Under the pieces are notes generated by a model, which saw nothing but the letters and a program-made list of their open reading frames with translations, was not told the origin of the DNA and made no database searches. A DNA stretch of 62,329 nt from an uncultured beta proteobacterium (GTDB lineage: Bacteria; Pseudomonadota; Gammaproteobacteria; Burkholderiales; Burkholderiaceae_C): NCBI GenBank assembly GCA_903853895.1, contig CAINUX010000254.1, forward strand, positions 1 to 62,329, given 5' to 3'. Each line of letters begins with the position of its first letter. Positions within the stretch are counted from its first letter, which is position 1. The translations under genes and the position numbers were made by a program. This document shows positions 43,365 through 51,992 of the stretch, one piece after another.

Positions 43365-43384
43365 TACATTCATTCATGTATGTA
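43365..43384. promoter_or_regulatory. AcrR-like operator
   Basis: TACATTCATTCATGTATGTA: half-sites TACATtCAT and ATGTATGTA are inverted with one mismatch. This closely resembles the known E. coli AcrR operator (TACATACA... ...TGTATGTA). It lies between the repressor and pump genes, 86 nt before the adaptor ATG. Confidence 0.75.
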
Positions 43385-43470
43385 TACTAATCCAGATTTT
43401 TGAAATTGCCAGCCCGTTGCTGCGACCACCCCCGCCAGGTCCCCGTTTTAGCTATCCAAAAGGATTCTTT

Positions 43471-44763
43471 ATGTCCTCGTACCCTACCGTTGCTGACGCT
43501 GCGCACAAGCCCTCCTCCCCCTTTTCCATCAAACGCCCGTCGCTACTGGTTTTGCTGCCACTGACCGCTGCAGCCCTGGTCGCCTGCGGTGCGAAGGACG
43601 CAGCACCTGGCGGCGCCGGTGGTGGTGCGGGTGCCGGCGGCCCACCGCCCGCCACCGTGGGTGTGGTAACGGTTGCGAACGAGGCCGTGGCCCTGCAGAC
43701 CGAACTGCCAGGCCGTGTCAGCGCAGTTCGCGTGGCACAGGTAAGGGCCCGGGTGAATGGCGTGGTGCTCAAACGCCTGTTCCGAGAGGGCAGCTCCGTC
43801 CGGGCCGGGCAAGCGCTGTACCAGATTGACGCGGGTCCCTACCGCGCGGCTTTGGAGAGCGCACAGGCCAGCCTTGCCAAGGGCCAGGCCAATCTGGCGC
43901 AGGCCGCAGCCCAGGTCGAACGCTACAAGCCACTGGTAGAAGCCAATGCCATCAGCAAGCAGGAATACACCACATTGCTGACCACCCAAAAGCAGGCCGA
44001 GGCCGATGTAGCCACCGCCAAGGCCGCCGCCCAAACGGCCCAGATCAACCTGGATTACGCGTCAGTCAACGCCCCCATCTCAGGCCGCATTGGCCAGTCG
44101 CTGGTGACCGAAGGCGCACTGGTCAGCGCGGCTGAGGCCACGCAGTTGGCCGTGATCCAGCAGACTGATACGGTGTACGTGAACTTCACCCAGTCCACCA
44201 CCGACGTGCTACGCCTGCGTAAGGCCATTGCCGCCAAGCAGGTGCGCAGCGCAGGTGATGGTTCGGTGCCGGTGCGGGTGGTGCTGGAAGACGGCAGCGA
44301 GCTGCCCCGCCCGGGCAAGCTGCTGTTCACCGATTTGACGGTGGACGCCACCAGCGGGCAGATCACGTTGCGTGCCGAGGTGCCAAACCCGGACGGCATG
44401 CTGCTGCCCGGCCAGTATGTGCGTGTGCGCCTGTCGCAGGCCGAGATTCCCGCCGGGATATTGCTGCCGCAGCAGGCGGTCACCCGCACCAACCAGGGCG
44501 ACACGGTGCTGGTGGTCGGCGCTGACAACAAGCCCGCGCCACGCACGATCAAGATTGGCAATGCGCAGGGCAACCAGTGGGTGGTGCTGGACGGGCTCAA
44601 GCCCGGTGAGCAGGTCATTGTTGACGGCTTCCAGAAGATGATGGTGCCCGGCGCGCCGGTCAAGGCCGTGCCATGGAAAGCTGGAGCGTCTGCACCCGGC
44701 GCTGCGGCCTCTGCGCCTGCATCGGCTCCCACAGCCGCCCCAGTGGCCGCGGCCAGCAAGTAA
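43471..44763 (+). CDS. RND efflux periplasmic adaptor (AcrA/MexA family)
   Basis: The ATG at 43471 follows AAAAGGA. The 430-aa lipoprotein has a lipobox ending at Cys in AALVACG, a Gly-rich spacer, a lipoyl half-motif (VRARVNGVVLKRLFREGSSV), a coiled-coil hairpin (about 130-200), the second lipoyl half (NAPISGRIGQSLVTEGALV) and beta-barrel and membrane-proximal domains; the tail is Ala/Pro-rich. It links the inner-membrane pump to the outer-membrane channel. It is the first gene of a three-gene operon. Confidence 0.95.
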   Translation: MSSYPTVADAAHKPSSPFSIKRPSLLVLLPLTAAALVACGAKDAAPGGAGGGAGAGGPPPATVGVVTVANEAVALQTELPGRVSAVRVAQVRARVNGVVLKRLFREGSSVRAGQALYQIDAGPYRAALESAQASLAKGQANLAQAAAQVERYKPLVEANAISKQEYTTLLTTQKQAEADVATAKAAAQTAQINLDYASVNAPISGRIGQSLVTEGALVSAAEATQLAVIQQTDTVYVNFTQSTTDVLRLRKAIAAKQVRSAGDGSVPVRVVLEDGSELPRPGKLLFTDLTVDATSGQITLRAEVPNPDGMLLPGQYVRVRLSQAEIPAGILLPQQAVTRTNQGDTVLVVGADNKPAPRTIKIGNAQGNQWVVLDGLKPGEQVIVDGFQKMMVPGAPVKAVPWKAGASAPGAAASAPASAPTAAPVAAASK

Positions 44764-44775
44764 GGGGCGCTGCAC

Positions 44776-47700
44776 ATGGCCCAGTTCTTCATCAACCGAC
44801 CCATCTTTGCATGGGTGATCGCGCTCTTCATCCTGGTGATGGGCGGCGTAGCGATCACGCAATTGCCCGTTGCCCAATACCCGCCGGTGGCGCCGCCCAC
44901 CATCATTGTTTCGGCTGGTTACCCCGGCGCGTCGGCCCAGATTCTGGAAGACAGTGTGCTGAGTGTGATCGAGCGCGAGATGAATGGCTCGCCCGGCATG
45001 ATCTACATGGAGTCCGTGGCCCAGGCCAACGGCACAGGCACCATCTCGATCAGTTTTGAGCCCGGAACCAACCCCGACCTGGCGCAGGTCGATGTGCAAA
45101 ACCGCCTGTCACGCGCAACGCCGCGCCTGCCTGCGGCTGTCACACAAGCAGGTGTGCGGGTGGATAAGGCCAGGTCCAACTTCCTGCTGTTCACCATGCT
45201 GTCCAGCGACAACCCGGACATCGACATCGTGGCCCTGGGTGACTACGCCTCGCGCAATGTGCTGCCCGAGATCCAGCGCCTGCCCGGCATCGGCCAGGCC
45301 CAGCTGTTCGGCACCGAGCGCGCCATGCGTATCTGGGTAGACCCGGCCAAGCTCAGCGGCTACAACCTGTCCGCCGCCGAGGTCAACGCCGCCATCCGTT
45401 CGCAAAATGCCCAGGTGTCGCCGGGTTCTATTGGCGAGCTGCCCAATGTCAGCGGCCAGTCTATCGCCGCCACCGTGGTGGTGGACGGCCAGCTCAGTAC
45501 CGTGGAGCAGTTTGGCAATGTGGTGTTGCGCGCCAATACCGATGGCTCCACCGTTCGCCTGAAAGACGTGGCCCGCATCGAGCTGGGTGCACAGACCTAC
45601 GCCACATCGGCCCGCCTCAATGGCAAACCCGCGGCCGGCATCGGCGTCCAGCTGGCGCCCAGCGGCAATGCGCTGGCAGCCGCCAAGGCGGTGCGTGACC
45701 GCATGGCCCAGCTGCAGCCCTACTTTCCCAAGGGCGTGAAGTGGACCATCCCCTATGACGCCTCGCGCTTCGTCAAGATCTCCATCGCCCAGGTGGCCGA
45801 GACGCTGTTCATTGCCGTCATTCTGGTGTTTCTGGTGATGTATTTGTTCTTGCAGAACTTCCGCTACACCATCATCCCCACCATCGTGGTGCCGGTCGCG
45901 CTCTTGGGCACGTTTGCCACGCTGCTGGCACTGGGGTTCTCTATCAACGTGCTGACCATGTTTGGCATGGTGCTGGTGATCGGCATTGTGGTGGACGATG
46001 CCATCGTCGTCGTGGAGAACGTCGAGCGCATCATGAGCGAAGAAGGCACGCCACCGCTGGAGGCTACGCGCAAGGCCATGGGGCAGATCTCGGGCGCCAT
46101 CATCGGCGTAACCGTGGTGCTGATTGCGGTGTTTGTTCCGCTGGCATTCTTCCAGGGGGCGGTGGGCAATATCTACCGCCAGTTCTCGGCGGTGATGGTT
46201 GCATCGATCAGCTTCTCTGCCTTCATGGCACTGTCGCTCACGCCCGCCCTGTGCGCCACCTTGCTCAAGAAGGTAGAGGCCGGGCACCACCATGCAAAGA
46301 CCGGTTTCTTTGGTTGGTTCAACCGGGGTTTCTCCAGCACCGCCAAGCGCTACGAGGGCTGGGTCGCCCGCATCCTGACGCGCGCAGGTCGTTACCTGAT
46401 CATCTACGCTGCCATCATTGCCGTGGTGGGTGTGATGTATGTGCGCCTGCCCACCGCTTTTCTGCCCAATGAAGACCAGGGCACGATGCTGGTCAGCATC
46501 CAGCTACCACCCGGCGCAACCCGTGAGCGCACGCAAAACGTGATAGAGCAAGTCGAGGCCTTTATGCTGAAGCAGCCAGAGGTGCAAAGCATGGTGGGGG
46601 TGCTGGGCTTCAGCTTCTCGGGCCAGGGGCAAAACGCGGCGTTCGGGTTTATCACGCTGAAAGACTGGTCCGCGCGCAAGGGCGAGGGGCAGTCTGCCCA
46701 GGCCCTCGCCGGGCGCGCCTTTGGTGGCCTGATGGGCATACGCGATGCCTTCATCTTCCCCTTAAGCCCACCGGCCATTCCCGAGCTGGGCCAGGCGTCC
46801 GGTTTTACCTTCCGCCTGCAGGACCGCGGTGGCAAGGGGCATGAGGCCCTGGTGGCTGCGCGCAACCAGTTGATGGGCATGGCATCCAAGAGCAAGGTGC
46901 TCACGCAAGTGCGCCCCGATGGCCTGGAGGATGCACCGCAACTTCAGATCGACATTGACCGTGACAAGGCCAGCGCCCTGTCAGTGAGCTTTGATTCCAT
47001 CAACAGCACCATTTCCACCGCGCTGGGTTCGGCCTATATCAACGACTTCCCCAACCAAGGGCGCCTGCAGCGCGTGGTAGTGCAGGCCCAGGCAGAAGCT
47101 CGTATGCAGCCCGATGACATCTTGAAATTGACTACCCCCAACGCCCGCGGCGTGCCGGTGCCGCTGTCCGCCTTTGCCAGCACGCGCTGGATCAAGGGCG
47201 CCATGCAGACCATTCGTTACAACGGCTACCCCGCCATGCGTATCGGTGGCTCGGCAGCGCCCGGCTATAGCACGGGCGACGCCATGATTGAAATGGAAAA
47301 ACTGGCCTCCCAATTGCCCGAAGGCTTTGCGTTTGAGTGGACTGGTTTGTCACGCGAGGAAAAGATCGCCGGCTCCCAAGCCCTGGTGCTGTACGCCTTT
47401 GCCATTCTGGCCGTGTTCCTGTGCCTGGCCGCGCTGTATGAGAGCTGGTCCATCCCGCTGGCGGTTATTCTGGTCGTGCCCGTGGGTGTGCTGGGCGTCC
47501 TGCTGGCCACGGTGATGCGCGGCTACTCCAATGACGTGTACTTTCAGGTCGGCCTGATCACCATCATCGGCCTGTCTGCCAAAAACGCCATTCTGATCAT
47601 CGAGTTTGCCAAGGACCTGCAGGCCCAGGGCAAGACGGCCGTGCAGGCCGCATTGGCGGCGGCCCACATGCGCTTTCGGCCGATTTTGATGACGTCCATG

Positions 47701-47931
47701 GCCTTTATGCTGGGCACGCTGCCGCTGGCCATCTCCAGCGGCGCCGGCTCGGCCAGCCAGCGCGCCATTGGCACCGGCGTGATTGGTGGCAGCCTGGTGG
47801 GCACCATCCTCGCCGTGTTCTTTGTACCCATCTTCTTTGTGGTGGTGCGCTCCATCTTCAAGGGCAGCGAACGCCAGCACCAGTTTGATGCAGAGCACGG
47901 TCACCAGATCGGAGTGGAAAGCCATGAATAA
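44776..47931 (+). CDS. RND multidrug efflux pump (AcrB/MexB, HAE1 family)
   Basis: 1051 aa with twelve membrane helices and two large periplasmic loops. The N-terminus MAQFFINRPIFAWVIALFI is typical of HAE1 pumps. The proton-relay Asp pair is in GIVVDDAIVVVENVERIM, and the opposing Lys lies in the TM10 region (LITIIGLSAKNAILIIEFAK). The loop has LPNEDQGTMLVSIQLPPGAT. It exports hydrophobic drugs by proton antiport. It starts 12 nt after the adaptor gene and overlaps the channel gene by 8 nt. Confidence 0.97.
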   Translation: MAQFFINRPIFAWVIALFILVMGGVAITQLPVAQYPPVAPPTIIVSAGYPGASAQILEDSVLSVIEREMNGSPGMIYMESVAQANGTGTISISFEPGTNPDLAQVDVQNRLSRATPRLPAAVTQAGVRVDKARSNFLLFTMLSSDNPDIDIVALGDYASRNVLPEIQRLPGIGQAQLFGTERAMRIWVDPAKLSGYNLSAAEVNAAIRSQNAQVSPGSIGELPNVSGQSIAATVVVDGQLSTVEQFGNVVLRANTDGSTVRLKDVARIELGAQTYATSARLNGKPAAGIGVQLAPSGNALAAAKAVRDRMAQLQPYFPKGVKWTIPYDASRFVKISIAQVAETLFIAVILVFLVMYLFLQNFRYTIIPTIVVPVALLGTFATLLALGFSINVLTMFGMVLVIGIVVDDAIVVVENVERIMSEEGTPPLEATRKAMGQISGAIIGVTVVLIAVFVPLAFFQGAVGNIYRQFSAVMVASISFSAFMALSLTPALCATLLKKVEAGHHHAKTGFFGWFNRGFSSTAKRYEGWVARILTRAGRYLIIYAAIIAVVGVMYVRLPTAFLPNEDQGTMLVSIQLPPGATRERTQNVIEQVEAFMLKQPEVQSMVGVLGFSFSGQGQNAAFGFITLKDWSARKGEGQSAQALAGRAFGGLMGIRDAFIFPLSPPAIPELGQASGFTFRLQDRGGKGHEALVAARNQLMGMASKSKVLTQVRPDGLEDAPQLQIDIDRDKASALSVSFDSINSTISTALGSAYINDFPNQGRLQRVVVQAQAEARMQPDDILKLTTPNARGVPVPLSAFASTRWIKGAMQTIRYNGYPAMRIGGSAAPGYSTGDAMIEMEKLASQLPEGFAFEWTGLSREEKIAGSQALVLYAFAILAVFLCLAALYESWSIPLAVILVVPVGVLGVLLATVMRGYSNDVYFQVGLITIIGLSAKNAILIIEFAKDLQAQGKTAVQAALAAAHMRFRPILMTSMAFMLGTLPLAISSGAGSASQRAIGTGVIGGSLVGTILAVFFVPIFFVVVRSIFKGSERQHQFDAEHGHQIGVESHE

Positions 47932-49357
47932 GCCACGTATGACCGTCTCTCTTGGCCGCACCCTCCCCCGCATGGCAACGCTAGCCGCCGCCATGGCACT
48001 GGCTGCTTGCAGCTTTATCCCAACCTATGAGCGGCCCGCCGCGCCGGTGGCCACCAGTTTTGCAACGGAAACTGCCATGGCGGTCGGCTCGGCACCTGCT
48101 GCCACTGCAAGCGCCGTTGCAGCAGACATCGCCTGGCAGGACTTCTTCAAGGATGCCCGTCTGAAAAGACTGATTGAGCTGTCTCTGCAGAACAACCGCG
48201 ACCTGCGAATCGCCGTGCTCGCTATCGAGCAGACCCGCGCCCAGTACCAGGTGCGCCGTGCCGATGAACTGCCCACGCTGAATGCTGGCATCACCGGCAG
48301 CCGCGGCCCAGTTGCGTCGGGCGCCATTAGCAGCACCTACACCGCAGGCTTTAGCATCACTGCCTACGAGCTGGATTTCTTTGGCCGCGTGCGCGCCTTG
48401 AGCCAGGCCGCGCAGGCCCAATTGCTGGGCTCCGAAGAGGCACGCAAAACCGTGCAGATCAGCCTGTTAGCTTCAGTAGCCAACACCTATCTGAACCTGC
48501 TGGCCAATGATGAATTGCTGCGGGTCACCCGCGAGTCGCTGGCCACACGGCAAGAGTCGTTGCGGCTAACTCAACTGAAATTTGACAACGAGGCGGCATC
48601 CAAGCTGGAGCTGAGCCAGTCCCAGTCTTTGCTTGAGGGCGCCAAAGCGGCGTTCGCCCAAACCACACGCCTACGTGCGCAGGACGAGAATGCGCTAACG
48701 CTCCTGGTAGGCCAACCTCTGCCTGCTGACTTGCCAGCCGGGCTACCCATCAATGCGCAAGGCATGCTGCCAGATTTGCCGGCCGGTGTGCCTTCTGATC
48801 TGTTGACGCGCCGCCCCGACATCCGCCAGGCCGAGCAGCAACTGCTGGCCAACAACGCCAACATTGGCGCCGCACGGGCCGCCTTTTTCCCCCGCATTAC
48901 GCTCACCGGCAGCGCCGGAGTGGTCAGCAACGATCTGGACACGCTCTTCAACAAAGGCACAACGGCCTGGACCTTTGTGCCCCAGTTGCTGTTACCCATC
49001 TTTGACTATGGCCGCAACCAGGCGAATCTGGAGTCTGCCAAGGTGGCCCGCGACATTGCGGTGGCCCAGTACGAAAAAGCCATACAGACCGGTTTCCGCG
49101 AAGTGGCCGACGCCCTGGCCGGCCGCGCTACGCTGGGCGAACAACTACGCGCCCAAAACGCCCAGCTGGCTGCCGAGCAAACCCGCATGGAGCTGACCGA
49201 CCTGCGCTTCAAACACGGCGCATCCAATGCCTTTGACGTGCTGGATGCCCAGCGCTCACTGTTTGCAGTGCAACAGGCCGCGGTGCAGGTGCAGGTGCAA
49301 CAGGCACAGAACCTGGTGACCTTGTACAAGGTGCTGGGCGGGGGCTGGAAGCAATAG
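47924..49357 (+). CDS. Outer-membrane efflux channel (OprM/NodT family)
   Basis: The start at 47924 overlaps the pump stop. The 477-aa lipoprotein has a signal ending in the lipobox LAAC-S, two outer-membrane efflux (OEP) repeats, and conserved segments SFIPTYERPAAP, WQDFFKDARLKRLIELSLQN, GVPSDLLTRRPDIRQAEQQL and RRADELPTLN. It forms the TolC-like trimeric duct that completes the pump. It converges on the gene at 49360 with only a 2-bp gap. Confidence 0.95.
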   Translation: MNKPRMTVSLGRTLPRMATLAAAMALAACSFIPTYERPAAPVATSFATETAMAVGSAPAATASAVAADIAWQDFFKDARLKRLIELSLQNNRDLRIAVLAIEQTRAQYQVRRADELPTLNAGITGSRGPVASGAISSTYTAGFSITAYELDFFGRVRALSQAAQAQLLGSEEARKTVQISLLASVANTYLNLLANDELLRVTRESLATRQESLRLTQLKFDNEAASKLELSQSQSLLEGAKAAFAQTTRLRAQDENALTLLVGQPLPADLPAGLPINAQGMLPDLPAGVPSDLLTRRPDIRQAEQQLLANNANIGAARAAFFPRITLTGSAGVVSNDLDTLFNKGTTAWTFVPQLLLPIFDYGRNQANLESAKVARDIAVAQYEKAIQTGFREVADALAGRATLGEQLRAQNAQLAAEQTRMELTDLRFKHGASNAFDVLDAQRSLFAVQQAAVQVQVQQAQNLVTLYKVLGGGWKQ

Positions 49358-49359
49358 CG

Positions 49360-49863
49360 TCAACCCGGCAACTGCGTTTGGGACATCGCCTCTAAGAAGC
49401 GAAAGGCGTTGTCAAACGTGTTGGCCTTTGGCGACCGCGGCCAGAGATGCCCGGGCGGCAGCGCACCAAAATAGGTCAAATAGTCTGTCTCCAGCAGGCG
49501 AACCTTGTCGCGCATCTTCTCGGCAGACCTGATCTGGGCTTCAATGTCACCGCTGGCGACCTCGGGCACGTGGTGGATAAATGCGCCAGTGATGTCGTGG
49601 CAGAACCGTGCGTAGTCTTTGGTAAACAGGATGAAGGTGTGCCACATCTCGTCAACCTGTCCACCCGTCGCATACGTCTTCTCAGGGTGCAAGGCACACA
49701 AGGTAAACCAGCGTTTGAGTTCAACCAAAGTCTCTGCGGCCAATTGCGGCGACACCTTGGAATCTTTGATATACCGATCAGTAACCTTTGCAAAGTCAAA
49801 CTGGGAAATCTTGTCGAACAAAAGTCTTGGCTCTTCGGTGACAGGGCTGGTCGCAGACGTCAT
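49360..49863 (-). CDS. Unknown protein with EMWHxFIL...FC motif, divergent from the borosin operon
   Basis: A 167-aa soluble protein. The core motif is VDEMWHTFILFTKDYARFCH followed by GAFIHHVP, reminiscent of the WH-x-x-I-L-x-T-x-x-Y-x-x-F-C signature of DUF1399/glycine-rich-domain proteins. The conserved His, Trp and Cys suggest a small metal- or ligand-binding site, but no activity is known. It shares a 124-bp intergenic region with the divergent precursor peptide gene, so it may be co-regulated with or part of the RiPP locus; this is inference. Confidence 0.75.
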   Translation of the reverse strand: MTSATSPVTEEPRLLFDKISQFDFAKVTDRYIKDSKVSPQLAAETLVELKRWFTLCALHPEKTYATGGQVDEMWHTFILFTKDYARFCHDITGAFIHHVPEVASGDIEAQIRSAEKMRDKVRLLETDYLTYFGALPPGHLWPRSPKANTFDNAFRFLEAMSQTQLPG

Positions 49864-49987
49864 GGCGCTATAGTCGGTGCGGGTTTGAATCGGAGGTCAG
49901 CCATCTTACGCCGCCCGTAAACATATGGGCTATAGAATCCGCGATGGACCAAAGTCCACCAACCACTCTTCCCCCGAAAGACTTTCC

Positions 49988-50209
49988 ATGTCAAACCTGC
50001 TGAACTACCTCAATCTCCTGGACACTGACTCTGCCGCCCGCGCAGCGCACGCGACGGACCCCAAAGCCGCGATGACGCAATTTGGCCTAAGCGATGCCGA
50101 ACATGCGTCCGTGTTGTCCGGGGACCGAGCGGCGATCGGAAAGCTGGCGGGCGTTGACTTGGCGGATGGTCAGGCTGGCCAGACTAGCTGTGAGGGCGAC
50201 GTGCGATAG
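49988..50209 (+). CDS. Putative split-borosin precursor peptide (SonA-like, LigA fold)
   Basis: 73 aa from ATG 49988. Residues ~1-57 form a LigA-like helical domain (MSNLLNYLNLLDTDSAARAA, then DPKAAMTQFGLSDAEHASVL and SGDRAAIGKLAG). From memory this matches the borosin-binding domain of SonA of Shewanella in length, spacing and key positions (N-terminal M-S-x-L, D/NP-x-A-x-M, G-L-[ST]-D, [ST]GD, K-L). The C-terminal ~16 residues (ADGQAGQTSCEGDVR) would be the core peptide; they are polar, contain one Cys, and lack the hydrophobic methylated stretch of SonA. Generic annotation would call this an extradiol dioxygenase LigA subunit, but no LigB is present. It lies 19 nt before the cyclase gene. 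Confidence 0.75.
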   Translation: MSNLLNYLNLLDTDSAARAAHATDPKAAMTQFGLSDAEHASVLSGDRAAIGKLAGVDLADGQAGQTSCEGDVR

Positions 50210-50228
50210 GGACAAATCGATTGACACG

Positions 50229-51992
50229 ATGATGGGCAAGCGCATCAGAGCCATTGCCGTGTTGGTGTGCGCGCTGGGCTGCTCTGGCCTGGCACTCGCC
50301 GACGCGCCAAACGCAGTGGACGACTTGCTGCACGAGTCCCTGGCAAAAGTTCGTTCGACACCAGAAACAGCGTCCGCTCCGCTCGCCAAACTACAAGCAC
50401 TACGGGACAGTTTCACACCGGAGCAGAACCACAGGTACCACGCAATCTATGGAAAGTACCTGGGCTGGCAGGGCCGGCATGAAGAGCGCATTGAATTGGC
50501 TCAGTCCATCATTGGCCAGGTGACAAAACCGTCAACCCGTGCCAGCCTGCTCTACGATCTGGTGGATGGCAACCGCGCGTTGGGCCACTACGAAAGTGCC
50601 CTACAGGCGATGAATGAGTCCATTCTCTTGCTGCCATCCATCGAAAATACGGGCTCCAAGCTGTTGGTGCTCAACGGGGCCGTATCCTTGTTGACCACCT
50701 TGCGCGCGTATGACGAGGCCCTGGTGTTTGCGGAGCGCATGATCGCGCTGGATACGAGCAAAGCCGGAACCCGCACGCTGTGCTTCGGTCTGGGCAATAA
50801 GATAGAACTGAATTTCAAGCTGGGCAATGGAGAGCTGGCACAGTCACTGGTGCCCCGTGCCCTTCAGGCCTGCGATGCCAGCAAGGATCACATGATGACC
50901 CTGATCGTGAAAACTTTCGCGGCCATTGATCTGGTCGATTCGGGGCAACACGCAAAAGGAATCGCGGCCAGCCTGCCCCTGGTGCAGCAATTTCAAACGG
51001 TGGGCACGGGTTCAAACTGGCTGGCTGCCGTCGAAGAGGCGCTGGCCCGCGCTTACCTCAAAACTGGTGATATGGACCGCGCAGAGTACTTTGGCACACA
51101 GGCCTACCAACGTGCGCAGTCGGCCAAGGATCTGGACTGGCAGGAAAAGACCAGCGAAACCATGGCGGCGGTCAAACGCGCCCGGGGTCAATTGGCAGCG
51201 GCCATTGGCTACTACGAAATCAATCTGGCGTTGAAAAAGAAGGCCTTTGACGACCAACAGCAAAAGAGCCTGGCCTACCAACGCGTCAAGTTTGAGACCC
51301 AGGACAAGGCCAACCAAATGGCCCTGCTGGAACAGAAGAACAAGACCCTCAACATCGAGACTGCGCTGCAGAAGGGCAAGTACCAGAACCTGGTGTTGCT
51401 GCTCACCTTGGGTCTGGTGGCGCTGACCATACTCGGAGCCAGTTTTGCCAGAACCCTGCGGCAAAAAAACCGCTTTCGCAAGTCCGCACAAATCGACGGC
51501 TTGACCCAGGTGAGCAACCGGGCCCACTTTACGGAGTCTGCGCAGAAGGCTTTCAACGACAAAAACAGCGTGGTGAGTCTGATCCTGTTTGACATGGACT
51601 TTTTCAAGAAGATCAACGACACCTATGGCCACGCGACCGGTGATTGGGTGCTGAAGACCGTCTGCCACACTGTCAAACGCAGACTACCCAAGGACGCCAT
51701 TCTGGGTCGCATGGGCGGTGAAGAGTTCGCGGTGTGTTTGCCAACGTTTTCAGAAGATGAAGCCCGAGCCGTGGCGCAGCGCTGCCGCACAGCCATTGCT
51801 GCTGTGGACTCCCGCCACAGTGGCTTTAACTTTCAAATGACGGCCAGTTTTGGCATCGCGACGCGCTTCGCCAATGGAACACTCAGCTTTGAGGAAGCAC
51901 TGGCCGCCGCGGACAAGGCCCTGTATTTTTCCAAGAACGAAGGACGCAACCGCGTCACGGTGTACCAACATTCGGATGCTTTTAGGCCATGA
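50229..51992 (+). CDS. Exported-repeat/GGDEF diguanylate cyclase inside the borosin operon
   Basis: 587 aa (ATG 50229, or the adjacent 50232). It has a Sec signal peptide (cleavage near LALA-DA), TPR-like helical repeats in the periplasm (about 40-370), a coiled coil, one TM helix (about 395-415, NLVLLLTLGLVALTILGASF) and a GGDEF domain with active site GGEEF (RMGGEEFAVCLP). The residues where the RxxD inhibition site should be read PKDA, so feedback inhibition is probably absent, unlike the cyclase at 6321. Its stop overlaps the methyltransferase start (ATGA), so the two are translationally coupled. Confidence 0.9.
   Translation: MMGKRIRAIAVLVCALGCSGLALADAPNAVDDLLHESLAKVRSTPETASAPLAKLQALRDSFTPEQNHRYHAIYGKYLGWQGRHEERIELAQSIIGQVTKPSTRASLLYDLVDGNRALGHYESALQAMNESILLLPSIENTGSKLLVLNGAVSLLTTLRAYDEALVFAERMIALDTSKAGTRTLCFGLGNKIELNFKLGNGELAQSLVPRALQACDASKDHMMTLIVKTFAAIDLVDSGQHAKGIAASLPLVQQFQTVGTGSNWLAAVEEALARAYLKTGDMDRAEYFGTQAYQRAQSAKDLDWQEKTSETMAAVKRARGQLAAAIGYYEINLALKKKAFDDQQQKSLAYQRVKFETQDKANQMALLEQKNKTLNIETALQKGKYQNLVLLLTLGLVALTILGASFARTLRQKNRFRKSAQIDGLTQVSNRAHFTESAQKAFNDKNSVVSLILFDMDFFKKINDTYGHATGDWVLKTVCHTVKRRLPKDAILGRMGGEEFAVCLPTFSEDEARAVAQRCRTAIAAVDSRHSGFNFQMTASFGIATRFANGTLSFEEALAAADKALYFSKNEGRNRVTVYQHSDAFRP

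Noticed and set aside
49988..50209. Annotation as a protocatechuate dioxygenase LigA subunit
   Set aside because: There is no LigB-like catalytic subunit nearby. The borosin methyltransferase in the same operon explains the LigA-like fold better as a borosin-binding domain.
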